Position numbers and translations under genes: made by a program
Shown: in pieces, positions 7,819 through 15,891 of the stretch
Numbering within the stretch: the stretch's first letter is position 1
Layout: every line of letters starts with the position of its first letter
Notes under the pieces: generated by a model
What the model was told of the DNA's origin: nothing
Databases searched by the model: none
Seen by the model: the letters and a program-made list of their open reading frames with translations, nothing else
From: Actinomadura barringtoniae
GTDB taxonomy: Bacteria > Actinomycetota > Actinomycetes > Streptosporangiales > Streptosporangiaceae
Assembly: GCF_017573505.1 (NCBI RefSeq)
Contig: NZ_JAGEOJ010000001.1
Span: 682,001 to 746,000 of the forward strand
Length of the DNA: 64,000 bases
Direction of reading: 5' to 3'

Positions 7819-7910
7819 ATCGTCCAATTTCACAGACGAACCCCCCGCCCTGATGGAAACCTCGGGCACGCGCACGCCGCTCTCCCCCGGAGCCGAACTG
7901 GAGCCAGTAC

Positions 7911-9485
7911 GTGGCCGAACCCCCCACCCCCGACCACCCCGAGCCCTCCACTCCCGAGCCCTCCACCCCAGAGCCCTCCACCCCAGAGCCGACCGCCGTC
8001 CCGGACTCGGGTGGCGCGGATGAAGGAGCGCCTCGGAATCCGCTGATCTGGTTGTCGGGGGCCGATCCTGAGCTGTTGCGGCAGGCTCCGGCGGATCGGG
8101 TCAAGTACGTGCTGATCGGGAGCGCCGTTCTCACCACGGGCGTGCTCGCGCTGGTGTCGATGTTCATCGGGCTGCGGATGGCCGTGGGGGCGCCGATCTG
8201 GGCTGCGGTGCCGCTTTCGGTGCTGTGGTTCCTGGCCATCGTGAACCTGGACCGGTGGCTGGTGGTGTCGCTCCAGCGCACTGGGCACAAGCGGCACGCT
8301 CTCGGGATCGCGCTGCCTCGGATCGCGCTGGCCTTGCTGTTCGGGCTGATCATCTCTACGCCGCTGACGTTGCAGATCTTCGATCACGACGTTCAGAAGG
8401 CCGTGGAGCAGTTGCACGGGGAGGCGTCCCGTGACTTTCTGCGGGAGCAGGCGAACGGGCCGGACTCCCAGCGCGTCAAGGTGCTGGAGCAGCGCCAGGC
8501 CACTCTGCTCGCACAGCGGGACGGCAGCGGCCTGGTCAATACCGAGAACGACCCGGAGATCAAGAGCCTGCGCGGGCAGCTTCCCGCTTTGCAGAAGGAC
8601 TTCACCGATAACGACGACAGCGCCGCGTGCGAACTGAAGGGCGAGCGCTGCAAGAACGGCGCCAAGGGGAAGTCCGGGGACGGGCCTGAATACCAGAAGT
8701 ACGTCAAGCGGCGTGATGCCGCCAAGACGCAGATCGACCAGGTTGAGAAGAAGATCGACGACAAGGCCAAGGCCTTGCGGGCGGCGGCCGTACAGAGCAA
8801 GGGGGCGGTGGTCGCGCAGGCCGAGCAGGCACTCCCGGGCGTGCAGAACGAGCTGAACACGCTACGGCAGCTGCAGCGCAGGGAGCGCGCCGATTTCGAA
8901 CGGGCGAACGGCGCCAATGATGGTCTGCTGATCCGGATCAAGGGCCTTAATCGCGCGGCACATGATGAGGGGCGGGTCTACTGGTCGCGGATTCTGCTTT
9001 TCGCGTTCGTCACGATCCTGGAGTGCCTGCCTCTCATCGTGCGGGGGCTGCAACTGTTCACGCCCGCTGCGGCGTACGAGGACGCGGTGCGGCAAAGGCG
9101 GGCCAGGGACCGGCAGTTGCTGGACGAGCATCTCCGCGAGCAGGAGGCCGCCGGGCTCCGGGAGAACGAGGAGCGGCTCGACCACGCCGAATACGTTGCG
9201 CACAGGCGGGCGGAGAGCTTGCGCCAGCTCGCGGGCCGCACGATCGATCGCGAGACCCGCGTTCACCAGGACGAGCTGGATCGGTGGGAGGACGAGCGGA
9301 TGCGCGCGCTGAGCCGGCGCGGCTCGGAGCCCGGCGCGAACGAATGGGGTCGGCCGATCAACGCGCGGGTCATCCGTGGTCAGGACGACACTCCTGCGGG
9401 CGCCACGCGCGACGACATCACGATCTATCCGCCGGCGCGGCAGCGCCAGGGGTTGTGGGGGCGGCTGTTCGGGCGTCGCCGGTAG
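7911..9485 (+). CDS. DUF4407 domain-containing membrane protein
   Basis: 524 residues. The N-terminus is Pro/Glu rich with tandem PEPST units (about 9-27). Three closely spaced transmembrane helices follow (about 65-86, 96-112, 133-154), then a long charged helical region (about 160-350) with coiled-coil character and a Cys pair (CELKGERC). A fourth membrane helix (about 355-377, ILLFAFVTILECLPLIV) and a highly charged C-terminal tail complete it. This is the DUF4407 plan; no biochemical role is established. The GTG start has GGAG upstream. The gene stands alone and converges with the oxidoreductase at 9489. Confidence 0.88.
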   Translation: MAEPPTPDHPEPSTPEPSTPEPSTPEPTAVPDSGGADEGAPRNPLIWLSGADPELLRQAPADRVKYVLIGSAVLTTGVLALVSMFIGLRMAVGAPIWAAVPLSVLWFLAIVNLDRWLVVSLQRTGHKRHALGIALPRIALALLFGLIISTPLTLQIFDHDVQKAVEQLHGEASRDFLREQANGPDSQRVKVLEQRQATLLAQRDGSGLVNTENDPEIKSLRGQLPALQKDFTDNDDSAACELKGERCKNGAKGKSGDGPEYQKYVKRRDAAKTQIDQVEKKIDDKAKALRAAAVQSKGAVVAQAEQALPGVQNELNTLRQLQRRERADFERANGANDGLLIRIKGLNRAAHDEGRVYWSRILLFAFVTILECLPLIVRGLQLFTPAAAYEDAVRQRRARDRQLLDEHLREQEAAGLRENEERLDHAEYVAHRRAESLRQLAGRTIDRETRVHQDELDRWEDERMRALSRRGSEPGANEWGRPINARVIRGQDDTPAGATRDDITIYPPARQRQGLWGRLFGRRR

Positions 9486-9488
9486 CCG

Positions 9489-10427
9489 TCATGGGGTGAT
9501 GACGATCCGGTCGCCCGCGGTGTCCTTCCAGGCGGCCTCGACGTCGGCCAGCGGAACGGCGCGGGCGTCGATCGCGAACGTGCCCTTGCTGATCTCGTCG
9601 GCCAGCGCGGGGAGTTCGACGAGGAAATCCCGGGCGGGGACCGAGCCCTGGCCACTGCCGACGATCTGAAGGCGCGCGGCCCGCAGCGCGGCCGAGGGGA
9701 TGGCCGCCTCGGGGCCTGCGATGGAGCCGATCTGGACCCAGGTCAGCGGCTTGGCCCGGTCGGTACGGTCGGTGACGATGACGCGCATGGCCTCGGCGGC
9801 CGGGTCGCCCCACAGGTAGTCAAGAACGACGTCGACATCGCGGGCCGCCTGTGACAGGTCGTCGGGCGCGTTCAGCGACACCGTCGCGTCGGCGCCGAGG
9901 CCGGGCAGGGCGGCCAGCCGATCGGAGCGGCGTCCGGCGCCCACGACGTGACCGGCGCCGAAGTGCTTGGCGACCTGGATCGCCATGGCACCGGCGTTGC
10001 CCGTCGCTCCCAGGACGAGAACGCTCTGGCCGGGCGTGAAGTCGATGCGGCGGCGGAGCGCGACCCACGACGACATGGCCGGGTTCATGGCGGCGGCGAC
10101 CGGTATCGGGTCCGTTCCGGGGCGGAGGACGACGCTGCGCCGCAGGTCGACGACGGTCTGCTCGGCCATCGCGCCCATCGTGGTGTCCGGGAGGACGAAG
10201 AAGCGCAGGCTGCCATCGGGCGCACGGCCGACGCCGTCGATGCCGGGGACGAGCGGCAGCTCGCCGGTGCTGGTGTAGTGCGAGCCGTCCGCCTGGGACT
10301 GAACGCGGGGATGCAGGCCTGCGGCCAGGACGTCGACCAGCACCTCGTCGGAGGTCTGGGGCGAGGGGACGGGAAACTCCTGGTAGACGGGCGGTGAGCC
10401 GAATGAGGTGACGACCGCGGCATGCAT
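9489..10427 (-). CDS. Medium-chain dehydrogenase/reductase, zinc-independent
   Basis: 312 residues. N-terminal GroES-like domain with GIDGVGRAPDGSLRFF, then a Rossmann domain with VLVLGATGNAGAMAIQVAKHFGAG at about 140-163 followed by VVGAGRRSDRL, consistent with NADPH binding. No zinc-binding Cys/His set is present, so a quinone or enone reductase is likely. GGAGG precedes the ATG. It is divergent from a MarR regulator, a common arrangement for stress-inducible reductases. Confidence 0.87.
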   Translation of the reverse strand: MHAAVVTSFGSPPVYQEFPVPSPQTSDEVLVDVLAAGLHPRVQSQADGSHYTSTGELPLVPGIDGVGRAPDGSLRFFVLPDTTMGAMAEQTVVDLRRSVVLRPGTDPIPVAAAMNPAMSSWVALRRRIDFTPGQSVLVLGATGNAGAMAIQVAKHFGAGHVVGAGRRSDRLAALPGLGADATVSLNAPDDLSQAARDVDVVLDYLWGDPAAEAMRVIVTDRTDRAKPLTWVQIGSIAGPEAAIPSAALRAARLQIVGSGQGSVPARDFLVELPALADEISKGTFAIDARAVPLADVEAAWKDTAGDRIVITP

Positions 10428-10449
10428 GAGGGCCTCCAGATTTAGGTTG

Positions 10450-10464
10450 TATTACCACGTAATA
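10450..10464. promoter_or_regulatory. Likely MarR operator
   Basis: TATTACCACGTAATA is a perfect 6+3+6 palindrome located between the divergent oxidoreductase and marR-type gene, 23 bp from the oxidoreductase start. A degenerate second copy (GTTACCATCAATATT on the opposite strand) adjoins it. AT-rich palindromes of this size are typical MarR sites. Confidence 0.65.
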
Positions 10465-10507
10465 TTGATGGTAACACGACCAATTTTCCGGGAGTAGGGT
10501 ATGGCTC

Positions 10508-10939
10508 ATGACCGCGCGTGGTGATCGTGAAGAGCTGGTGCCGGGCGAACTGCTGGACGGCCTGGTCCAGACGTCGTTCACCGTGATGGCCGTGCTGACG
10601 CAGGTCGGGGCCGCGCACGACCTGTCGCTGACGCAGCTGCGCGTCCTCGCCATCCTGCGCGACCACCGGCCGAAGATCGCCGAGCTCGCCGCCCACCTGG
10701 GGCTGGAACGCTCGTCGGTCAGCGGGCTGATCGACCGTTCCGTACGGCGCGGGCTCGTCCTGCGGGAGGCCAGCAGCGAGGACGCCCGCGCGGTCCGTCT
10801 CAGCCTCACCGACAAGGGCCGGCGCCTGGCCGTCGAGGTCGCCGCCGAGGTGGCCGACCGCATCCGCCCGACCACCGACAGACTCGGCCGCGCCGAACAG
10901 CGCCGCCTCAGCGTCCTCCTGAACGGCCTCCTCAACTGA
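10508..10939 (+). CDS. MarR family transcriptional regulator
   Basis: 143 residues with a central winged HTH: LTQLRVLAILRDHRPKIAELAAHLGLERSSVSGLIDRSVRRGLVLRE spans about residues 40-86, followed by the wing and RAVRLSLTDKGRRL. An ATG at 10501 is out of frame and stops after seven codons. The ATG at 10508 has AGGGT upstream. It is expected to repress itself and the divergent reductase through the palindrome at 10450-10464. Confidence 0.9.
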   Translation: MTARGDREELVPGELLDGLVQTSFTVMAVLTQVGAAHDLSLTQLRVLAILRDHRPKIAELAAHLGLERSSVSGLIDRSVRRGLVLREASSEDARAVRLSLTDKGRRLAVEVAAEVADRIRPTTDRLGRAEQRRLSVLLNGLLN

Positions 10940-10964
10940 ACGAGCCGCTTGCCCGTCCGCGGGC

Positions 10965-11034
10965 CGCCCGCGGTACGAGACGCACGGCCGTTCGCAGGCC
11001 CGCCCGCGGTACGAGACGCGCGGCCGTTCGCAGG
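10965..11034. repeat. Two tandem copies of a 34-bp repeat, 36-bp period
   Basis: Copies at 10965-10998 and 11001-11034 differ at a single base. Each contains CGCCCGCGGTACGAGACGC and CGGCCGTTCGCAGG. They lie between the convergent marR-type and MFS genes and are not coding. They may contribute hairpins that end transcription. Confidence 0.8.
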
Positions 11035-11070
11035 CTGTCCGGCTGAGTGTCGGCTTGCGGGGTTCGGCGA

Positions 11071-12462
11071 TCAGCTCTTTGTGGGGTTGGTGCGGAGGGT
11101 GCGATCCAGGGCGGTGGCGACGATCAGGGCGGCCGAGACGATCGTGAGGACGGCGGCCAGGTGGTGGAGGCCGGCGTCGGTGGCGCGGGGGCCGTACGCC
11201 AGGCCGATCAGCGCGGCGGATGCGATCGCGCCGAGGTACATGAACGTGCGGAGCAGGCCGGCGGCGGCGCCCGTCGCCGCGGCGGGGGCTTGGGCGTACA
11301 TGGCGGCCTGGTTGGTGACGATGTTGAGGCCGTTCTGGGCGCCGAAGACCACGCTGACGGCGAGGAGCGCCCACAGGGGTGTGCTGTGGTCGAGGAGCAG
11401 GAGGGCGCCGCAGCCGATGGTGAGTGTGACCGTTCCGGCTACCAGGCAGGGCCAGACGCGGCGGCGGGCCGCGTAGGCGGAGACGGCCGTGGCGACGAGG
11501 AAGGACGGCAGCATGAGCAGGCCCGCGCCGGAGGCGGTGCGCCCGGTGGACTGCTCCAGCCACAACGTCCAGCCATAGACGAAGCAGTAGGTGACCAGCA
11601 TCGTCACGCCGTAGCGGAGGTAGGTCGTCGTCAGGGCACGGTTGTGGGCCAGCATGCGCAGGTCTATGAACGGGGCTGTTGTGCGCAGTTCCCAGGTGGT
11701 CATGGCGGCGAGGAGGGCGAGAGCCATGCCGAGCAGCCACCAGCGGGGGTCTTTCAGGTTCATGAGGAACACCAGCAGGGCGGTGAGCGCGCCGGTGAAC
11801 AGCAGGACGCCGGTCGGATCGAGGGCGCGCCATGGGGACGTGGCCGTGTCGCGGGGGTCGTCCTTGGGCAGCCAGGCCAGCGCGGCGACCGCCCCGATCA
11901 GCGCTAGCGGGACGTTGATGAGGAACGTGAGGCGCCAGCCGCCGGCGGCGATCAGCAGGCCGCCGAGCGGCGGCCCGACCGCCATGCTGACCTGGCCGGC
12001 GATGGCGAGCGCGCCGAGGACGCCGGGTGGGGTCTCCTGGTGCAGGCGCTGCGACTGGCGGCGCACCATCGCCATCGCCGCCGGGTAGGCGGCCGAGGTA
12101 CCGAGCCCGATGATCACGCGGGCGGCCACGAGCGCGGGGAGGGACCAGCCCGCGAAGCCGAGGAGGCCGCCCGTTCCGACGAGCGCGGTGCCGAGCAGGT
12201 AGACGCGGCGCGGGCCGAGGCGGTCGGCGAGCCGGCCCATGGTGGGCTGGCCGACGGCCGTGGCCAGGTAGAGCGCCGAGACCAGCCAGGTGGTCGTGTC
12301 GGCGCCGACGTCGAACGCGTGGCCGACGGACACCAGGGCGACGGCGATGATCGAGGAGTTGATCGGGTTCAGGGTCGACCCCAGCGACACCGCCGCGACG
12401 AACCGCGCGCCGAAGCCCTGCGGCCGGGTCCGGCCCTGCCGTGGAAGCGTGGTGGAGGTCAT
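11071..12462 (-). CDS. MFS transporter, DHA2-like drug exporter
   Basis: 463 residues with about 12-14 hydrophobic segments. Motif A is visible as GRLADRLGPRRVYLLGTAL after TM2, and the first segment carries SLGSTLNPINSSIIAVAL, typical of EmrB/QacA relatives. It is expected to export small hydrophobic compounds using the proton gradient. The start ATG has no clear Shine-Dalgarno. It is divergent from an XRE/MmyB regulator, which is the likely controller. The C-terminus (TLRTNPTKS) is short and cytoplasmic. Confidence 0.88.
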   Translation of the reverse strand: MTSTTLPRQGRTRPQGFGARFVAAVSLGSTLNPINSSIIAVALVSVGHAFDVGADTTTWLVSALYLATAVGQPTMGRLADRLGPRRVYLLGTALVGTGGLLGFAGWSLPALVAARVIIGLGTSAAYPAAMAMVRRQSQRLHQETPPGVLGALAIAGQVSMAVGPPLGGLLIAAGGWRLTFLINVPLALIGAVAALAWLPKDDPRDTATSPWRALDPTGVLLFTGALTALLVFLMNLKDPRWWLLGMALALLAAMTTWELRTTAPFIDLRMLAHNRALTTTYLRYGVTMLVTYCFVYGWTLWLEQSTGRTASGAGLLMLPSFLVATAVSAYAARRRVWPCLVAGTVTLTIGCGALLLLDHSTPLWALLAVSVVFGAQNGLNIVTNQAAMYAQAPAAATGAAAGLLRTFMYLGAIASAALIGLAYGPRATDAGLHHLAAVLTIVSAALIVATALDRTLRTNPTKS

Positions 12463-12626
12463 GGATCAACGATGCGGCCGGGAAGCTCTGCGTTGAAGGT
12501 GGCGGTGTTCCTGGCAGTGACGGGGCCAGGCACGGGGCCAGGCACGGGGCCCGGCCACCGGGGGTGGACAGGCTCGGGCCGCGGCCGGGGGTACCCAGGT
12601 GATCGGGGGGTTGGCAGACTGACGGC

Positions 12627-13574
12627 ATGCCTTCCGGTACGTCCAGTTCGTCCGCTACCGCGCTGGGCGACTACCTGCGCGCCCGCCGCGGGCGCCTGCA
12701 TCCCGGCGACGTCGGCCTGCCCGACGGGCCTGGACTGCGCCGCACGCCGGGGCTGCGGCGCGAGGAGCTCGCCGCTCTGGCCGGGGTGAGCATCGACTAT
12801 TACATCCGGCTTGAGCAGGGCAAGGAGACCAACCCCAGCCCGGCCGTTCTGGAGGCGCTGGCCCGCGCGCTGCGGCTGGAGGTGGAGGACGAGGATCATC
12901 TGCTCGCGCTCGCCGATCAGGCGGCGGGGCGGGTGCCGCGGAGGCCGTCCCGCTCCCCCGCCGCCGAACGTCCGGTCGTGCGGGCGACCGTGCTGCGGCT
13001 GCTCGAGCAGTTGCGGCCTTGCCCGGCGTACGTCCTCAGCCGCACCAGCGACGTGCTCGCCGCCAATCCCGAGGGTCTGGCGCTCTTCGCGGGCATCGAC
13101 GAGTGGCCGGTCGAACGCCGCAACACCATCCGTTACGTGTTCGAGCATCCGGCAGCGAGAGACGTGCTTGGGGACTGGGGCAAGGCGGCCGCCGGCAGTG
13201 CCGCGCAGTTGCGCAGCCTGACGGCCGGCCATCCGCACGACCTCGCGTTGAACGCATTGATCGAGGAGCTCGAAGCGGCCAGCCCCGACTTCGCCGCGCT
13301 GTGGAAGCGGCATGAGGTCCGGGCCCGGCGCGGCGAGGTCAAGACGTTCAACCACCCGCGCGTCGGCGCCCTCACCCTCGAATTCGAGGTGCTGCATCTG
13401 GGCGCCGACGGCCAGCGCATCTCCGTCTACCAGGCCGAGCCGGGCACCCCCGACCACGACGCGATGGTGCTGCTCTCGCTGAGCACCAACCCGTCCGCCG
13501 ACGCGTCCACGGAGCCGTCCGCCGACGCGTCCGCCGGGCCGTCCAGCGATCAGTCGCGCGAGTCGGCCCGCTAG
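12627..13574 (+). CDS. XRE family regulator with MmyB-like ligand-binding domain
   Basis: 315 residues. N-terminal HTH with LRRTPGLRREELAALAGVSIDYYIRLEQGK (about 36-66), then an MmyB/MLTR-type ligand domain (about 110-285) with VLSRTSDVLAANP and FNHPRVGALTLEFEVLHL. The last 25 residues are a Pro/Ser/Asp repeat tail (PSADAS units). It lies 164 bp from the divergent MFS exporter and probably controls it. Regulators of this class often bind fatty acids or other small hydrophobic ligands. The coding sequence ends inside the left arm of a hairpin. Confidence 0.9.
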   Translation: MPSGTSSSSATALGDYLRARRGRLHPGDVGLPDGPGLRRTPGLRREELAALAGVSIDYYIRLEQGKETNPSPAVLEALARALRLEVEDEDHLLALADQAAGRVPRRPSRSPAAERPVVRATVLRLLEQLRPCPAYVLSRTSDVLAANPEGLALFAGIDEWPVERRNTIRYVFEHPAARDVLGDWGKAAAGSAAQLRSLTAGHPHDLALNALIEELEAASPDFAALWKRHEVRARRGEVKTFNHPRVGALTLEFEVLHLGADGQRISVYQAEPGTPDHDAMVLLSLSTNPSADASTEPSADASAGPSSDQSRESAR

Positions 13575-13591
13575 CCGCGCGCTAGCGGGCC
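13565..13591. terminator. Hairpin terminator overlapping the XRE gene stop codon
   Basis: GGCCCGCTAG (13565-13574) pairs perfectly with CTAGCGGGCC (13582-13591) around a 7-nt loop. The left arm contains the TAG stop of the XRE gene. It stands between two convergent genes and could act in both directions. Confidence 0.7.
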
Positions 13592-13628
13592 GCGCTCGCC
13601 GCGCCCTGGTCGGGGGTTCCGCCGGGCC

Positions 13629-15716
13629 TCAGCCCCGCTGCAGCCTCGGCATGAAGGCGGCAGCCCGGGCGTAGAGCTTGTAGAGCTTGAACGGGCCGGA
13701 GAACGACAGGCCGCACGCGTTGTTGAGCATGCCCGTCGCCTGCTGGGCGGTGAGCGTGGTGCCGCGCGCGCCCGGGTGGTCGATCTGGCCGCCCATGAAC
13801 ACCTGCATATTGCCCAGCATGTGGTTGCGCTGGTCGGTGTTCATCTCGTGCCAGGTGTCGCAGGTCACGATCGCGAGCAGCGCGTCGTTCAGCTCACCCG
13901 TTCCGTGGTCGTGGTCCCCATCTGAAGCCGCGGTCGCGGCCTTGGGCTTGGCGGGCACCGGCGGCGACGTGAACCAGGGGCACGGGCCACCGGGCTTCAG
14001 GTCGGACATGCAGGTGAGCAGCTCGGCCTCGTTGCCGATGTTGCCGAAGCCGAAGCTCAGCCAGGGCGCCTTGCCCTGCAAGCAGTCCGGCAGCGGGCTC
14101 GGCGAACTTGTCGCCTTGCCGTTGCCGTACCAGCAGTTGCCGACGTTGCCGGGGAACGCGTCCCACCAGAAGTCCACGCCGTTGCCGCTCATCTTGTTGC
14201 CGTAGAACGAGTTGCGGTGCGAGGTGGACAGCTTCAGCGGGTCGCAGCCGGTCATCGGGCTGTCGCCGCAGACGAACGCGTCGGGCACGGCGAACAGCAT
14301 CGCGCCTCGGCGGTGGTTGTCGCGGAAGCGGTTGTTGCGGACGACGTTGTCGTCCCCGCCCGCGATCCACATCCCGGTCCCTACGGGAACCGGCACCGTC
14401 GGCACCACGTCACTGGTCGGCAGGTAGGGGTTGAAGTTGTTGTTGAAGAAGTCGTTGTTCTCGATGAGGTCGCCCTGCTGGGGGAAGCCAGGGTGCCCGG
14501 CCGCGGTGAACACGTCGGTCGTGAAGCCGAGGCCGTTGTCGTAGAAGTTGTTGTTGTGCAGCCACGTGCCGCTGCCGTCCGTTCCGGAGTAGCCGCTGGC
14601 GTTGTGGTGGGAGTCGCAGTACCGGATTTCCTGGCTGTAGCGCGCGGTCGGATAGAACTTCGGGTCGCGGCCGGCCGAAGTCTTGGCGCCCGAGCCCGGA
14701 TACAGCCCGGAGTCGCCGTTGCCCACCGCCTCGCAGTTCTGCATCACGCCGTGGTCCTCGACGAAGGTGAGCACGCCGTACTCGCCCGCGTAGAACGTCT
14801 TGAACCGGTCGAGCAGGTATCCGTTGCTCTCCAGCACGTAGATGTCGTGCTCCTCGGCGTGCCGCACGGTCACGTTCCGCAGCACGAAACCGTCGGCGCG
14901 GTCGGCGCGGATGCCGACGTCCTTGGCCGAGTTGCGCGGGCCGTGGTTGCCGGACCTGGCGTCGCCGGCCTCGACGATGACGTCGTCGGCGCTCACGCCC
15001 GACCCTTCGAGCTGCAGGTTGCAGCGCACGCACGAGCCGCGGTTGGGGATGCCGTGCCGGTCGACCAGCGGCGGGTCCGGGTCCTTGCCCGGGCCGGGCG
15101 TCCGGCCGAGGACCGCGATCAGGTTGGCGTCGTTCTGGCAGTTGTACTCGCCGAGGTAGGAGTACGCGCCGGTGCTCAGCTTGTACTTGTCGCACGCCGG
15201 GTCGTGGGTGGGCTTCGCGCGCGCGGTCGGCTCGGTGTAGAGGCCCGGCAGCACGACGACGCGGTCGTTGTTGCCCGACGCGGTCACGGCCGGCTGGATC
15301 TCGCCGTATGTGCACCGTGCGGCCAGCGCCTTGTTGACCCGCCGCAGCTCCTTGGCCTCCGCCTGGGTGAACCGGCGGTGGTCGTGCGGCCGGAGGTTGT
15401 AGCCCGACCTCAGCGCCTTCTTGATGGCCGCGTCCAGCCGCTTGAGCGAGTCGGGGCGGCAGACGACGCGCGTGGTGCTGCCCTTGGTCGTCTGGATCGA
15501 CGACGCCAGGCTCCGCGCCGTCGGCACCTTGCCGCCCGCGCACGGGCTGACCGAGCAGTCCGGGCCGGGCAGCGGCCAGTACGAGGGGCGTTCGATGTGC
15601 GCGTCGGCGCTCACCACGAGCCCGAGGACCAGCACGAACGCCGCGGCGACCGCGAGCCACAGCCTCCCGAGATGACGCTTGCCCAGATGACGCCTGCCGA
15701 GATACCGCCTGCCCAT
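13629..15716 (-). CDS. Secreted right-handed parallel beta-helix protein
   Basis: 695 residues. The N-terminus is basic, with three tandem (R/K)(Y/H)LG units, then a hydrophobic signal segment (LAVAAAFVLVLGLVVSADA) and a likely signal peptidase site before HIERPSYW. The middle (about 215-560) is a parallel beta-helix of the NosD/pectate-lyase type, rich in Asn ladders such as NNNFYDNG and NNDFFNNN, with Cys pairs. A separate C-terminal module (about 615-695) has CDTW, NNACG and YKLYARAAAF. It is probably an exported polysaccharide-binding or degrading protein. The ATG at 15716 has GAGGGTGGG upstream, unlike the earlier in-frame GTG/ATG codons. Confidence 0.85.
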   Translation of the reverse strand: MGRRYLGRRHLGKRHLGRLWLAVAAAFVLVLGLVVSADAHIERPSYWPLPGPDCSVSPCAGGKVPTARSLASSIQTTKGSTTRVVCRPDSLKRLDAAIKKALRSGYNLRPHDHRRFTQAEAKELRRVNKALAARCTYGEIQPAVTASGNNDRVVVLPGLYTEPTARAKPTHDPACDKYKLSTGAYSYLGEYNCQNDANLIAVLGRTPGPGKDPDPPLVDRHGIPNRGSCVRCNLQLEGSGVSADDVIVEAGDARSGNHGPRNSAKDVGIRADRADGFVLRNVTVRHAEEHDIYVLESNGYLLDRFKTFYAGEYGVLTFVEDHGVMQNCEAVGNGDSGLYPGSGAKTSAGRDPKFYPTARYSQEIRYCDSHHNASGYSGTDGSGTWLHNNNFYDNGLGFTTDVFTAAGHPGFPQQGDLIENNDFFNNNFNPYLPTSDVVPTVPVPVGTGMWIAGGDDNVVRNNRFRDNHRRGAMLFAVPDAFVCGDSPMTGCDPLKLSTSHRNSFYGNKMSGNGVDFWWDAFPGNVGNCWYGNGKATSSPSPLPDCLQGKAPWLSFGFGNIGNEAELLTCMSDLKPGGPCPWFTSPPVPAKPKAATAASDGDHDHGTGELNDALLAIVTCDTWHEMNTDQRNHMLGNMQVFMGGQIDHPGARGTTLTAQQATGMLNNACGLSFSGPFKLYKLYARAAAFMPRLQRG

Positions 15717-15891
15717 CAGCCCACCCTCGTCCCGGGAGCCACAGCCCAAACGCTTGGTCGGAACATAACACCGGATGATCGAAAACTTGAGGGGTCTTCA
15801 CGTTCAATCGGGCGGCGACCCCTGTCCCGAATCGGCCATCGACAACAAGATCGCTAAGGAGTCAGGTGGCGTTCAGGCAGTTGAGAGGCGT

